Shown here in pieces: positions 1-9,640 of a stretch of 64,000 nt of DNA. Made by a program: the position numbers and the translations under genes. This stretch comes from Streptomyces drozdowiczii. GTDB taxonomy: Bacteria; Actinomycetota; Actinomycetes; Streptomycetales; Streptomycetaceae. Under the pieces are notes generated by a model. It made no database searches, was not told the origin of the DNA, and was given only the letters and a program-made list of their open reading frames with translations. The stretch lies in NCBI RefSeq assembly GCF_026167665.1, contig NZ_CP098740.1, forward strand, positions 2,232,001 to 2,296,000, given 5' to 3'. Numbering within the stretch: position 1 is the stretch's first letter; each line of letters begins with the position of its first letter.

Positions 1-2666
1 CGCCGCTTCGGGCCGTACACCGTGCTGGCCCGCTTGCGCGAGACGGCCGCCGCGGTGCAGTACCTCGCGCGCGGCGCGGACCCCGGCGAACTCGTCGTGG
101 TCACCGCCGCCCGGCCCGGGCTCGCCGCCTCGCCCGCCTACCGCCAGCGCTTCGACGCCGAGGCGCGCCTCGCGGGCCGGCTCGCCGGGGGCTGGGTCGA
201 CGGGCCGCTGGAGACCCGCACGGACGGGGCCGACGCGCCCTGGACCGCCGCCGCGTACGTCCCCGCGCTGACGCTGGCGGAGGCCATAGAGGCCGCAGGG
301 CCGCTGCCCGGGCGCGCCGTGCGGATCCTGGGCGCGGGCCTCGCCGAGACCCTGTCCCGGGTCCACGCCACCGGCGCCGTGCTGCACGGCCTCGCGCCCG
401 GGACCGTGCTGCTCGCCGAGGACGGCCCCCGGCTCACCGCGTTCGGCCCGCTGGGCGCGGCGGCCGAGGCGTCGGCCGGTCCGGGCGGCCGGCTCTCCGT
501 ACGGCTCGGCTATCTGACCCCGGAACAGCTCGCGGGCGAGGAGGCGGGCCCGGCCTCCGACCTCTTCGTGCTCGGCCTGCTGCTCGCCTACGCGGCGACC
601 GGGACGACCCCGCTGGCGGACGGCCCCCCGGCCGAGGCCGCCGACCGCATCGCGCAGGCCGCCCCGGAGCTGGGCGGGGTCCCCGACGAGCTGCGCGACC
701 TGATCGCCCGCTGCCTGGCGAAGGACCCGTCCGACCGCCCCACGGCGGGCACGGTCGCCGCCGAACTCGCCCTGGAGGGCGCGTCCGCCTCGGCGGCGGG
801 CGACTGGCTCCCGGAGCAGCTCGCGACGGCGGTGGCCGAACAGGGCGCCGAGGCCGGGAGGCTGGCGGATGCGGCGCCCGAGAATTCCGTGTCCATGAAG
901 AACGCGTCTGTGGAGAACCCCGTGTCCGATCAGTATCCGGTGTCCGACGAGAACCCCTCGGGCGGCCGGGGTGCCCATCGCCCGAAGTCGTACGGGGACG
1001 TCTGGGACGCCGTCGCGCCCGCGCCCCGGCCGGAGCCCGAGCCCGACATACAGGACGCCGTGCCGCCGCAGCACCAGCCGACGCCGGTGCCCGAGTGGCA
1101 GCAGCCGACGTTCGGCGGGGGCGGCACGGTCCCGGACGCGTCCGCCGCCGTCCCGGACACCCGCACCACGCAGCTCGGGGCGATCGGGCAGCCGGGGCAG
1201 CCCGCTCCGTGGCCGGACCAGTCCGCGTACGGGTACCCGCAGCAGCCGCAGCCCCGTACCAGCACCAGGCTCCCCAGCCCGTCCCCGTACCGTTGCCGCC
1301 CGCGCCCGTCCCGAACGTCGCACCGCCCGCCGAGCCGCGGCGGTCCGGGCCGAGCCGGCGCGGGCTGCTGTTCGGGGTGGTGGGCGGCGCGGCCGGGCTG
1401 CTGGTCGGCGGCGGGACGCTGTACGCGCTGACCTCCGGCGACGACGACAAGCCCGGCCCGGACCCGAAGCCGGCGCCGACGTCGGGCGGGCCCAGCGTCG
1501 CGGGGGTCGCGCCGACGCCGCGCTGGATCTACAACCACCCGGCGTCCGAGCCGGTCCCGTTGACCGCCGCGCTCGTGAAGGACCGTCTGCTGGTCCTCAC
1601 CGACGAGAGCCATGTGAGCGCCGTCGACCTGCGCACCGGCCGCCGGCTCTGGGAGAACGCCGACGGTGCCAAGGGCCAGGCCGCCCTGGCGGCGGGCGAC
1701 GACCTGTGCTTCGTCGCGGGTCCGTCGGAGTTCCTGTGGCTGTCGGCGAAGGACGGCAAGGTCGCCCACCGCGTGGCGTACGCCGACGGCTTCCAGGACG
1801 CCCCGGACCTCACGGTGCGTACGCTCGTCGGTTCGGCCGGATCGACCATCTGGTTCACCGGGTCGCACAAGGCCACGGTGAAGGCTCCCGCGCCGAAGAA
1901 GGGCGAGAAGCCCGGCAAGGACCGGCAGGTCGTCAAGTCGTACCTGTTCGGCTACGACATCGTGCAGCGCAAGGAGCTGTGGCGGACCCCGGTGCCCAGT
2001 GGCCGCGGCCCGATCGCGCCCGTGTTCCGGCTGATCGCGATCCGGCCGGACGCCGTCGTCATACGGCAGGACTACCGGACGCTCGCCCCGGCCGCCCTGA
2101 AGGCCGCGAAGAAGAAGGGCGTCTTCCGCAGCTTCGACCGTGAGACCGGCAAGGCGCAGTGGAGCCGCAGGTTCGGGAACGTCGCCCTCGACGGAGCGGC
2201 CGTCGGCGACGCGGAGGGCACCCTCTACGCGGCGGACGGCGCCAATCTGCGCGCCTTCGAGACGCCCGCCGGCAAGGCGAAGTGGACGCTGAAGGGCAGC
2301 CGCGGCTCCGTCTTCGGGACGTCCCTCCCCTCGGGCGACCTGCTGTACACCACGAACCGCAACCAGGAAGTGGGGGCGCTCGACCCCGAGACCGGGAAGC
2401 CGAAGTGGCGCCGGTCCACGGAGGCGGCGGGCGACAAGGCCCCCGTGATCTCCGTCAGCGGCTCCGGCAGCACGGTGCTCGCGGCCGACCCCGGCCAGGT
2501 CACCGCCTTCTCCGCCGCCGACGGCAAGCGGCTCTGGAAGTTCCAGGACATCGGCAACCAGGCCCCGGAGGGCGAGACCGTCACGGCCGGCTACCAGGTG
2601 CTGGCGTACGACAAGACGGCGATCGTCCGGCGCGGACGCACGGTGTACGCGTTCCCGGTCGCGTGA
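1..2666 (+). CDS. Pseudokinase / PQQ-like beta-propeller membrane protein (5' truncated, frame break near 1252)
   Basis: The protein begins before the window. Its first ~260 residues have the layout of a bacterial Ser/Thr kinase domain, but the catalytic motifs are gone: the VAVK lysine region reads VVVTAA (about 97-114), HRDLKP reads HGLAPG (about 385-402) and DFG reads AFG (about 436-444). It should therefore be a pseudokinase that binds rather than phosphorylates. A Pro/Gln-rich linker follows, then one transmembrane segment after RRGLLFGVVGG, then a PQQ-type propeller with repeated DLRTGRRLW-like blades that would lie outside the cell. The two halves are in different frames; adding one base to the CCCC run at 1252-1255 joins them into a single ORF of about 888 codons. 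Kinase-propeller fusions such as AfsK are known in Streptomyces, but AfsK is an active kinase. The fold is clear; the ligand is unknown. Confidence 0.8.
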   Translation, partial: PLRAVHRAGPLARDGRRGAVPRARRGPRRTRRGHRRPARARRLARLPPALRRRGAPRGPARRGLGRRAAGDPHGRGRRALDRRRVRPRADAGGGHRGRRAAARARRADPGRGPRRDPVPGPRHRRRAARPRARDRAARRGRPPAHRVRPAGRGGRGVGRSGRPALRTARLSDPGTARGRGGGPGLRPLRARPAARLRGDRDDPAGGRPPGRGRRPHRAGRPGAGRGPRRAARPDRPLPGEGPVRPPHGGHGRRRTRPGGRVRLGGGRLAPGAARDGGGRTGRRGREAGGCGAREFRVHEERVCGEPRVRSVSGVRREPLGRPGCPSPEVVRGRLGRRRARAPAGARARHTGRRAAAAPADAGARVAAADVRRGRHGPGRVRRRPGHPHHAARGDRAAGAARSVAGPVRVRVPAAAAAPYQHQAPQPVPVPLPPAPVPNVAPPAEPRRSGPSRRGLLFGVVGGAAGLLVGGGTLYALTSGDDDKPGPDPKPAPTSGGPSVAGVAPTPRWIYNHPASEPVPLTAALVKDRLLVLTDESHVSAVDLRTGRRLWENADGAKGQAALAAGDDLCFVAGPSEFLWLSAKDGKVAHRVAYADGFQDAPDLTVRTLVGSAGSTIWFTGSHKATVKAPAPKKGEKPGKDRQVVKSYLFGYDIVQRKELWRTPVPSGRGPIAPVFRLIAIRPDAVVIRQDYRTLAPAALKAAKKKGVFRSFDRETGKAQWSRRFGNVALDGAAVGDAEGTLYAADGANLRAFETPAGKAKWTLKGSRGSVFGTSLPSGDLLYTTNRNQEVGALDPETGKPKWRRSTEAAGDKAPVISVSGSGSTVLAADPGQVTAFSAADGKRLWKFQDIGNQAPEGETVTAGYQVLAYDKTAIVRRGRTVYAFPVA
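1252..1255 (+). other. Apparent frameshift site in a CCCC run
   Basis: Upstream of this run the kinase-like frame makes sense (codons starting at position 1). Downstream the linker, membrane segment and propeller are read one base earlier. One additional C would restore a continuous reading frame through PQPPYQHQAPQP. A sequencing error and a true mutation cannot be told apart here. Confidence 0.65.
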
Positions 2667-2821
2667 CCCCGTCCGCCGCCTTCCGGGCGAATCCGGAGGG
2701 CGGCGGGGGCCGTCACGGCCGTGGCTTCTTGCATCGCCCCGTCGCACGGGTGAGCGTATGGACGCATTGCGCTCACTCATGGGGTAGTCGCACGATTCAC
2801 CCCGGTTCCGGAGGTGATGTC

Positions 2822-3976
2822 GTGTCGTCGGGCACCCTGGTGCGTTCCCTCGGTACGGCGGCGCTCGCCGCCGTCGTCGTGGTCTCGCCGGCCACCGCCG
2901 CAGCCGCCCCCTCGCCCGCGCCGCCCGCGCCCGGCGCCCCGGCGGGCGGGGCCGCCGCGCTGCTGAGCGAGTTGCAGCGGCTCTACCAGCAGGCCGAAGA
3001 GGCCACCGAGACCTACAACGGCACGACGGCCGAGCTGAAGAAGCGGGCCGCGCGGGCGAAGAAGCTCGACGCGGCCCTCGTCACCGCACGCCGCTCGCTG
3101 GCCAAGGGGCGGGACGCCGCCGGGCAGCTGGCCCGCGAGCAGTACCAGGGCCGGTCCGAGCTCTCCGCGTATCTGCGGCTGCTGCTGATGCGCGACCCGG
3201 AGGCCGCCCTGACCCAGGGCCAGGTCATCCAGCGCCTCGCCGCCGGGCGGGTGGCGGCCGTGCAGCGGCTCGGCGCGGCCGAGAAGCGGGCCGACGAGCT
3301 GGCGAAGGAGTCCCGCAAGGTGCTCGCCGAGCAGCGGACCCTGGCCGCGCGGAAGCAGAAGGACCGCGACACCGTACGGACCCGGCTGAAACAGGTGGAG
3401 GCGAAGATCGCCACGCTCACCGATGACCAGCTCTCCGAGGTCTCCGGTCTCGCCCGGAAGAACACGGACCAGGCCCAGGACGCGCTGGTCGCCTCCGGCG
3501 CGCTCTCCTCGTCCCGCCCGCCGACCGCCCAGGGCGGCCAGGCCGTCCAGTACGCGGTCCGCCAGATCGGCAAGCCGTACGTGTGGGGCGCGGAGGGGCC
3601 GGGTTCGTTCGACTGCTCCGGGCTCACCTCGCAGGCGTGGGCGAGCGCCGGCCGCGTCATCCCGCGCACCTCGCAGGAGCAGTGGCGGCAGCTGACCAGG
3701 GTGCCGATGAACGCGCTGCGCCCCGGCGACCTGGTGGTCTACTTCCCGAAGGCGACCCATGTGGCGCTGTACCTCGGCAACGGCCTGGTGGTGCAGGCGC
3801 CCCGCCCCGGCACCAGCGTGAAGGTCTCGCCGGTGGCGTCCAACCCGGTGCTGGGGGCGGTCCGGCCCGACCCGGACAGCACACCGCTGGCCTCGTACGA
3901 GGGCCCGGAGCTGCCCGACGGGGCGACGGACGGTTCGGACGAGGGGTACGGCGCCTCCTCGGCCCCGGACGCGTGA
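2822..3976 (+). CDS. Secreted NlpC/P60 peptidoglycan hydrolase with coiled coil
   Basis: A 384-residue exported protein. The GTG start at 2822 is chosen because GGAGG lies at 2810-2814 and a signal peptide follows (hydrophobic residues ~9-28, Ala-rich cleavage region). Residues ~45-220 are charged, Gln/Lys/Glu-rich and predicted coiled coil, as in the RipA/CwlO-type endopeptidases. The NlpC/P60 domain occupies ~236-345: catalytic Cys265 in FDCSG and His313 in ATHVALYLG, with PGDLVVY between them. The family cleaves the D-gamma-glutamyl-diaminopimelate bond of peptidoglycan stems during growth and division. The coiled coil probably controls access to the active site. The last ~40 residues are acidic and disordered. 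It stands alone, with the conservon operon converging on it. Confidence 0.9.
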   Translation: MSSGTLVRSLGTAALAAVVVVSPATAAAAPSPAPPAPGAPAGGAAALLSELQRLYQQAEEATETYNGTTAELKKRAARAKKLDAALVTARRSLAKGRDAAGQLAREQYQGRSELSAYLRLLLMRDPEAALTQGQVIQRLAAGRVAAVQRLGAAEKRADELAKESRKVLAEQRTLAARKQKDRDTVRTRLKQVEAKIATLTDDQLSEVSGLARKNTDQAQDALVASGALSSSRPPTAQGGQAVQYAVRQIGKPYVWGAEGPGSFDCSGLTSQAWASAGRVIPRTSQEQWRQLTRVPMNALRPGDLVVYFPKATHVALYLGNGLVVQAPRPGTSVKVSPVASNPVLGAVRPDPDSTPLASYEGPELPDGATDGSDEGYGASSAPDA

Positions 3977-3998
3977 CGACCGGGGCCGGAGGGCACGG

Positions 3999-5240
3999 TC
4001 AGGCGGCCGGGCCCGCCACCGAGGCGAGGTAGGCGTTCGCCTTCTCGGGCTCGAAGAAGAAGTTCTCGAAGTCCGCCGGGTCGTTGAAGCCGTTGGCGAA
4101 GCGGTCCGCGACCGGCTGGAGCTGCCCGGCTGCGCCGATCAGGTTCAGCACATGCTCCGGCGGCACGCCGAGCATGGCGTTGGTCCACTTGGTGACGTGC
4201 TGGGCGGTGTCCCAGTAGCGGTCGAACGTCGACTGCATCCACGCCTCGTCGAACTCGCGGTCGCCGTGCTCCACGATCGAGTCGAGGTAGGCGGCGGCGC
4301 ACTTGGACGCCGAGTTGGAGCCCTGGCCGGTGATCGGGTCGTTGGCGACGACGACGTCCGCGACGCCGAGCACCAGGCCGCCGCCGGGCAGCCGGCCGAT
4401 GGGCTTGCGCACGGTGGGGGCGTAGCGGCCGGCGAGGGTGCCGTTGGCGTCGGTCAGCTCGACCTTGGTGGCGCGGGCGTACTCCCAGGGCGTGAACTGC
4501 TCCATCAGCTCCAGGGTCTTCGCCAGGTGCTCGGAGGGGTCCTTGATGCCCTGGAACGCGTCGAGCGGCCCGCCCGGGACGCCCTCCCAGAACAGGATGT
4601 CGGCGCGGCCGGAGGTGGTCAGGGTCGGCATCACGAAGAGCTCGCCGACGCCCGGGACCAGGTTGCAGCGGACCGCGTCGAACTCCGGGTGCTCCGGGCG
4701 CGGGCCCATGCCGTGCACGTACGCGACGGCCAGCGCGCGCTGCGGGGCGTCGTACGGCGAACGGGAGGCGTCCCGGCCGAACATCGACACCAGCTCGCCC
4801 TTGCCGGCCGCGACCAGCACCAGGTCGTAGGTGCGCGAGAAGTAGTCCAGGTCGGAGACGGCCGCGCCGTGGATGACGAGCTGTCCGCCGCGCTGGGCGA
4901 AGGTGTCCATCCAGCCGGCCATCTTGACGCGCTGGTCGACGGACTGGGCGTAGCCGTCGAGCTTGCCGACCCAGTCGACGGCCCGCGAGGAGTCGGGGGC
5001 GGCCACCGAGACGCCGAGCCCCTCGATGCGCGGGGCCTGCGACTCCCAGAAGTTGAGCCGGAGGTCCCGCTCGTGCTGGAGCGCGGTGTGGAACATGCAC
5101 TGCGTGGACATGACCCGCCCGGAGCGGATCTCGTCGGCGGTGCGGTTGGACATCAGGGTGACTTCGTACCCCTTGGACTGGAGTCCCAGGGCGAGCTGGA
5201 GCCCGGACTGACCGGCTCCGACTATCAGTATCTTCCGCAT
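3999..5240 (-). CDS. Styrene/indole monooxygenase-like FAD enzyme (StyA family)
   Basis: A 413-residue flavoprotein. The N-terminus has a Rossmann dinucleotide site (ILIVGAGQSGLQLALGL, residues 4-20), and the later GGGLVLGVADVVVANDPITG segment fits the second FAD-contact region of group E two-component monooxygenases. In that family the enzyme epoxidises styrene or indole using FADH2 from a separate reductase; no reductase gene is present here. The gene follows cvnD by 43 bp on the same strand and has the ribosome-binding sequence GGAGAA in that gap, so it is probably the fifth gene of the conservon operon. Other conservons carry P450 genes in this position, so a conservon-controlled oxygenase is a reasonable reading. 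The natural substrate cannot be inferred. Confidence 0.8.
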   Translation of the reverse strand: MRKILIVGAGQSGLQLALGLQSKGYEVTLMSNRTADEIRSGRVMSTQCMFHTALQHERDLRLNFWESQAPRIEGLGVSVAAPDSSRAVDWVGKLDGYAQSVDQRVKMAGWMDTFAQRGGQLVIHGAAVSDLDYFSRTYDLVLVAAGKGELVSMFGRDASRSPYDAPQRALAVAYVHGMGPRPEHPEFDAVRCNLVPGVGELFVMPTLTTSGRADILFWEGVPGGPLDAFQGIKDPSEHLAKTLELMEQFTPWEYARATKVELTDANGTLAGRYAPTVRKPIGRLPGGGLVLGVADVVVANDPITGQGSNSASKCAAAYLDSIVEHGDREFDEAWMQSTFDRYWDTAQHVTKWTNAMLGVPPEHVLNLIGAAGQLQPVADRFANGFNDPADFENFFFEPEKANAYLASVAGPAA

Positions 5241-5283
5241 CGCGGTTCTCCGTTGTGTGGTGCTGAGGGGGCAGGCCGGGGGC

Positions 5284-5931
5284 CTACGCGGGGGTGGCGT
5301 CGAGGGCGTGGCCGACGAGGGCCAGCAGGGACTCGACCACCGTGATCCTGTTGCGCGCGTCCATGATCACTATCGGGACGTGCGCGGGTACGGTCAGGGC
5401 CTCCCGGACGTCCTCGGCCTCGAAGCCCGGCGTCCCCTCGAAGTGGTTGACGGCCACGATGTACGGCAGCCCGCAGCTCTCGAAGTAGTCGAGGGCGGGG
5501 AAGCAGTCGGCGAGGCGGCGGGTGTCGGCCATGACGACGGCACCGATCGCGCCGCGCACCAGGTCGTCCCACATGAACCAGAACCGCTGCTGGCCCGGGG
5601 TGCCGAACACGTACAGCACGAGGTCGTCGTCCAGCGTGAGCCGGCCGAAGTCCATGGCGACGGTCGTGGTGGCCTTGTCCGGGGTGGCGCTGAGGTCGTC
5701 GGTGTCCTCGCTGGCCCGGGTCATCATGGCCTCGGTCTGCAAGGGGGTGATCTCGGAGACCGCGGTCACGAAGGTGGTCTTGCCGACGCCGAAGCCGCCC
5801 GCGACCACGATCTTCGTGGCGATCGGGGCCCGGGTGTTGTCCAGCTGCCAGGGCTGGAGCTTCTCCTCGGGCCGCTCCTCCGGGCCCGGCTGCCGCGGGG
5901 CGAACAGCGACTCAGAGACGGCGGAGTCCAT
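5284..5931 (-). CDS. cvnD: Conservon GTPase CvnD
   Basis: A 215-residue Ras-like/MglA-type ATP/GTP-binding protein. The P-loop is GGFGVGKT (residues 45-52); the switch region holds DFGRL and the G3-like segment FGTPGQQRFW; the NKxD motif is degenerate, reading VNHF. It is the G-protein of the conservon, a membrane-associated assembly of CvnA (sensor), CvnB (roadblock), CvnC (DUF742) and CvnD that has been compared to eukaryotic GPCR signalling. Its start lies inside the 3' end of cvnC (20 bp overlap), so the two are translationally coupled. CvnB and CvnC are expected to act on its nucleotide cycle; that is family knowledge, not visible here. Confidence 0.93.
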   Translation of the reverse strand: MDSAVSESLFAPRQPGPEERPEEKLQPWQLDNTRAPIATKIVVAGGFGVGKTTFVTAVSEITPLQTEAMMTRASEDTDDLSATPDKATTTVAMDFGRLTLDDDLVLYVFGTPGQQRFWFMWDDLVRGAIGAVVMADTRRLADCFPALDYFESCGLPYIVAVNHFEGTPGFEAEDVREALTVPAHVPIVIMDARNRITVVESLLALVGHALDATPA

Positions 5932-6328
5932 CGAGCACCCTTTCGAGCAGTGCGCGGTCGGGCTGGCCGGTGCCGTGCCCGGTCCCGTACACGCGGATCT
6001 TTCCCTGGTCGGCCAAGTCGCTGAGCAGCACCCGGACCACGCCGAGCGGCATCTTCAGCAGCGCCGAGATCTCGGCGACGGTGCGCATCCGGCGGCACAG
6101 CTCGACGATGGCCCTCAGCTCCGGCATCAGACGGGTCGCCAGATTGCCGTTGGTGAGTTCGCGGCGCTCCTCGGGGGCCTCCAGCGCGGCGACGAACGTC
6201 TCGACCAGCAGGACGTGCCCGAAGCGGGTGCGGCCGCCGGTGAGCGAGTACGGACGGACCCGCGCGGGCCGTTTGCCGGCCCCTCGGACGGGCAGTTTGC
6301 GGGCGGGTCCGGCTGCGGCGTGGCTCAC
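5912..6328 (-). CDS. cvnC: Conservon protein CvnC (DUF742)
   Basis: A 138-residue DUF742 protein. After a basic N-terminus comes YSLTGGRTR, typical of the family, followed by a winged-helix-like region (TVAEISALLKMPLGVVRVLLSDLADQG is its core). The DUF742 partner joins CvnB and CvnD in the conservon complex. The ATG at 6328 overlaps the cvnB stop (ATGA), and the 3' end overlaps cvnD by 20 bp, so all are co-expressed. The winged-helix look suggests protein or DNA contact, but no DNA target is established. Confidence 0.92.
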   Translation of the reverse strand: MSHAAAGPARKLPVRGAGKRPARVRPYSLTGGRTRFGHVLLVETFVAALEAPEERRELTNGNLATRLMPELRAIVELCRRMRTVAEISALLKMPLGVVRVLLSDLADQGKIRVYGTGHGTGQPDRALLERVLDGLRRL

Positions 6329-6807
6329 TGGGCGCTCTCCATCGATTTGCGCAGCTCACTGCGGAGTTCGGGGGTGAGTACGTGTCCGGCGCGGCCGACG
6401 AACAGCGCCATGTGGTACGCGATGACGCCCATGTCGCAGTCGGGGGCGGCGTGCACCCCGAGCAACGAGCCGTCGCTGATCGACATGACGAAGACGCTGC
6501 CCTCCTCCATGGCGACCATGGTCTGCTTCACGCCGCCGCCGTCCATCAGCTTCGCGGCACCGACGGTGAGGCTGCCGATGCCGGAGACGATGGTCGCCAG
6601 GTCGGCGCTGGAACCGCGCGGTCCGCTCTGCGGGGCCGCGGGCTCGGCGGCGTTGTGGTGGCCGGGGTCGGAGGACAGCAGCATCAGCCCGTCGGACGAG
6701 ACGACGGTGACCGAGTGGACCCCTGGCACCTCCTCCACGAGATTGCTCAGCAACCAGTGCAGGTTCCGGGCCTCGGTGCTCAGCCCGAATGTGCTGGGCG
6801 CAGTCAA
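6325..6807 (-). CDS. cvnB: Conservon roadblock/LC7 protein CvnB
   Basis: A 160-residue roadblock/LC7 domain protein with the family hallmark VTVVSSDGLMLLSSD near residue 36 and SDGSLLGVHAAPDCDMG later. Roadblock proteins dimerise and act as GTPase-activating or scaffold partners of MglA-like GTPases, here CvnD. The start overlaps the end of cvnA by 4 bp and the stop overlaps cvnC by 4 bp. The central segment after HHNAAEPAAPQSG is a short low-complexity insert, which is common in this family. Confidence 0.93.
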   Translation of the reverse strand: MTAPSTFGLSTEARNLHWLLSNLVEEVPGVHSVTVVSSDGLMLLSSDPGHHNAAEPAAPQSGPRGSSADLATIVSGIGSLTVGAAKLMDGGGVKQTMVAMEEGSVFVMSISDGSLLGVHAAPDCDMGVIAYHMALFVGRAGHVLTPELRSELRKSMESAQ

Positions 6808-9640
6808 CTGCGTGCCTCCTCGACTGTGTCCCCCGTCTCTCCGGTCCGGCCGTCGCTGCGGCCTGCCGGCTCGGCGTGCTCGGTACGTGTGGGGCTCGCG
6901 CCCTCGGCGAGTTCGGCCTCGACGTCGCGGCGGCCGTCCCTGGCGCCCTGCTGGAAGCCGCCGAGCCTGCGCCGCAGGGCCTCCTTGTCGACGCTCCCCC
7001 GCCGCTCGGCGACGGGCGCCCCGGCGGGCCGCACGACCTTGGGCGTCCGCTTGGGCAGCCCCTTGTCGGTGACGGTCTCCCCTTCGGGCCTACGGGGGCG
7101 GGGACGGTGTCCGCGTGTTCCGCTGCCTCGGGTGCGGCGGGGGCCGGGGCCTCGTCGGCGGCGCGCTCGTGGCGGTCGGGGCCGATGGCGTACGGGTCGG
7201 CGTCCGGCTCCTTGGGCGGCCGGGGGAGGCGGACCTGGAGGGTGCGCTCGGAGTCGGTCTCGGCCTCCGGGGCGGGGGCGGGCTCCGGCTCGGGGGCGGG
7301 CTCCGGCTCGGGGGCGGGCTCCGGCTCGGGGGCCTCAGGAGTCACGTCGGCTTCAGGGGCCTCCGGCGCCACAGGCGCCACGGGCGCCTCCGCGAGGGCG
7401 CGTTCCGCTGCCGCGATCATCGGGTCGTCCGCGGTGGACGCGGTGCGCCCCGGCAGAGTGTTGGAGTTGGCCTCGGCCACCGAGCCCGGCAGGTTCAGCG
7501 TGGGCGCGTCGCCCGGAGCCGTGACGGGCGGGGGCGTCGCCGCCGGGAGGGCCTTGGGTAGCAGGGCCTCCGGGAGCACGACGACCGCGGTCACCCCGCT
7601 CCCCTTCTGCTCGCGCAGCTCCACGCGTACGCCGTGCCGGGCGGCGAGCAGCGAGGTCACCTGGAGCCCGAGCCCGGCCCCGTCGGCGTTCTGCTCGCCG
7701 GCCTCGAAGAGCGCCGGGTCGGCCAGGCGGGTGTTCAGCTCGCCCATCCGTACGGACGACATGCCGATGCCCTCGTCCTGCACGGAGAGCATCACCTCAC
7801 CGCTCTCCAGGAGCCAGCCGGAGAGCTGGACGTGGGAGTCGGGCGGCGAGAACGAGGTGGCGTTCTCCAGGAGTTCCGCGACCAGGTGGCTGAGGTCGTC
7901 GGCGGCGAACCCGGCGACCTGGGCGTGCGGCGGCAGGGACTGGATGGTGACCCGCTCGTACCGCTCGATCTCGCTGACGGCCGCGCGCAGGACGTCGACC
8001 AGCGGGATCGGGCCCGGGTGGCCGTGCCCGTGGTCCGCGCCCGCCAGGACCAGCATGTTCTCGCTGTGGCGGCGCATGACCGTGGCCATGTGGTCGAGCT
8101 TGAAGAGGGTGCTGAGCCGTTCCGGGTCCTGCTCGCGCTCCTCCAGGGACTCGATGACGCCGAGCTGCCGTTCGACCAGGCCGAGGGTGCGCAGCGAGAG
8201 GTTGACGAAGGTGTGGTGGACGGTGTTCCGCAACTTCTCCAGCTGGGCGGCCAGGTCCGCCGCGTGCACCTGGAGTTCGGCGCGCTGCACCGTGAGGGCC
8301 TCGCGTCCGGCGAGCAGTTCGGCGCGCTCGGTCTCCAGGCTCTCGAAGCGCACGTTGAACTGCTGGAGCAGCTCCCGCAGGCGGCCGTGCAGGGCGTTGA
8401 TGGAGCGGACGGTCTGGGCGAACTCGTCGTTGCGGCCGGTGTAGCGGACCGGTTCGGCGGTGGCCGGTTCGGCGGCGAGCCGGGCGGCGCCGATCCGGAG
8501 CACGGCGAGCGGCTGGGTGAGGGTACGGGCGACGGCGGTGGAGACGGCGACCGCGACGAGGAAGCAGCCGCCGAGGAGGGCGATGCGCAGTTCGAGGGCG
8601 GTGACGTCGTCGTCGCGGAGCTGTTCGAGGCGCTGGACCTGGGTGGTGCCGAGCGCGGACTCCACGGAGCGCATCCGGTCGACGCGGGCGCCGAGGGCGG
8701 CGGCGACCTTCTTGTCGCTGGCCTTCAGGTCGGAGTCGGAGAGTTCGGGGCGGTCGGTCAGCTCGGCGAGGTACTTCTCGGCGCTGTTGACCTCAGGGCC
8801 CGTGACGGTGGAGGCCAGCTTGTCGCGGGCGGTGGCGCCGGCGGACTGGTCGAAGTCGGCGAGCGCGGAGAGTTCGCCGACCCGGGCCTGCTGGGCGGCG
8901 GCGCTCAGCGCGTTCCGGGTGCGGTCCTCCTTGGTCTCGCCCTCGTCCTCGCTCCGCACGGGCAGCCCGGTGAACGGGTCGATGCGCGGGGGCGCGGGCT
9001 CCGGGCGGGGCACGGCGAGCGCGGCGAGCAGCAGCCCCCGGGCGGCCGACGCCTCCTCGGTGGCCCGGCCGAGCGCCTGCGGGGTGCGGGCGGCTTCGGC
9101 GGCGCGCGGCGGGGTGGAGCGGGCCAGCTCGTCGGCGAGGCCGTGGAGCTTGGCGATGACCTCGGAGTACGCCCGGTGGGCCTCCAGGGCCGTGCCCTTG
9201 CCGCTGATCGCGTCGCGGCGCAGGGACGGGATGGTGGAGAGGTCGCGCAGGAGGTCGGCCGGGGCCGTCTCCCGGATCTCGTCCACCTGCTGGTCGACGC
9301 GGGCGCCCCGGCTGCCCGGCTCGCCCTCCCGGCCGCCCGCGATGTAGACGGTGACCTCGTCGCGCTCGTCGGCGAGGGAGTGGGCCAGGGAGATCGCCTG
9401 CTGGTTCAGCTCGGCGAGGGTGACCAGGTGCTGCGAGTCGGTGAGGTCGGACGAGGCGGCGAGCACGGCCGGTGTCCCCGCCGCTATGACGGTGATCCCG
9501 ACGACGGCGACGCCCGCGACCAGCCGGTTGCGGACGCGCACGCGGCGACCGCCCTCGGCCGGGGTCGTCGGCGCCGCCTCGGAACCGCTGTTGCTGCCGC
9601 CCTTGCTCCGAGGCCGCTTCTTCTGCACCGGTGCTCGCAT
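6804..9640 (-). CDS. cvnA: Conservon sensor histidine-kinase-like protein CvnA (frame break near 7079)
   Basis: A membrane sensor of about 945 residues once one missing base is allowed for. Order: basic tail, TM1 (VAVVGITVIAAGTPAVLAA), a long extracellular nitrate/sensor-like helical domain, TM2 (ALLGGCFLVAVAVSTAVA), HAMP, coiled coil, a DHp-like helix with LDHMATVMRRHSENM, and a HATPase domain (LLENATSFSPP, DEGIGM, GAGLGLQV). A Glu/Pro repeat linker follows. Near 7079-7082 the frame moves by one base; the conserved tail GLPKRTPKVVRPAG is only readable after the shift, and then runs to a stop at 6804 that overlaps cvnB. One extra G in the coding-strand GGGG run (CCCC on +) repairs the gene. 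No response-regulator gene is linked, as usual for conservons. Confidence 0.88.
7079..7082 (-). other. Apparent frameshift site in cvnA (G run)
   Basis: Read on the minus strand, PVGPKG continues as nonsense in the upstream frame, whereas one extra G in this four-G run gives PKGETVTDKGLPKRTPK, the expected conservon-sensor tail. The change has the same direction as the break at 1252. Confidence 0.65.
7273..7332 (-). repeat. 18-bp tandem repeat encoding Pro-Glu-Pro-Ala linker
   Basis: An 18-bp unit (gggggcgggctccggctc on +) is repeated a little over three times and encodes alternating PEPEPA steps in CvnA. It lies between the HATPase domain and the C-terminal tail. Such in-frame units make flexible, length-variable linkers. 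Confidence 0.8.

Noticed and set aside
7273..7332. CRISPR-like or other spaced repeat array
   Set aside because: The units are directly adjacent, in frame and encode a Pro/Glu linker; there are no spacers.
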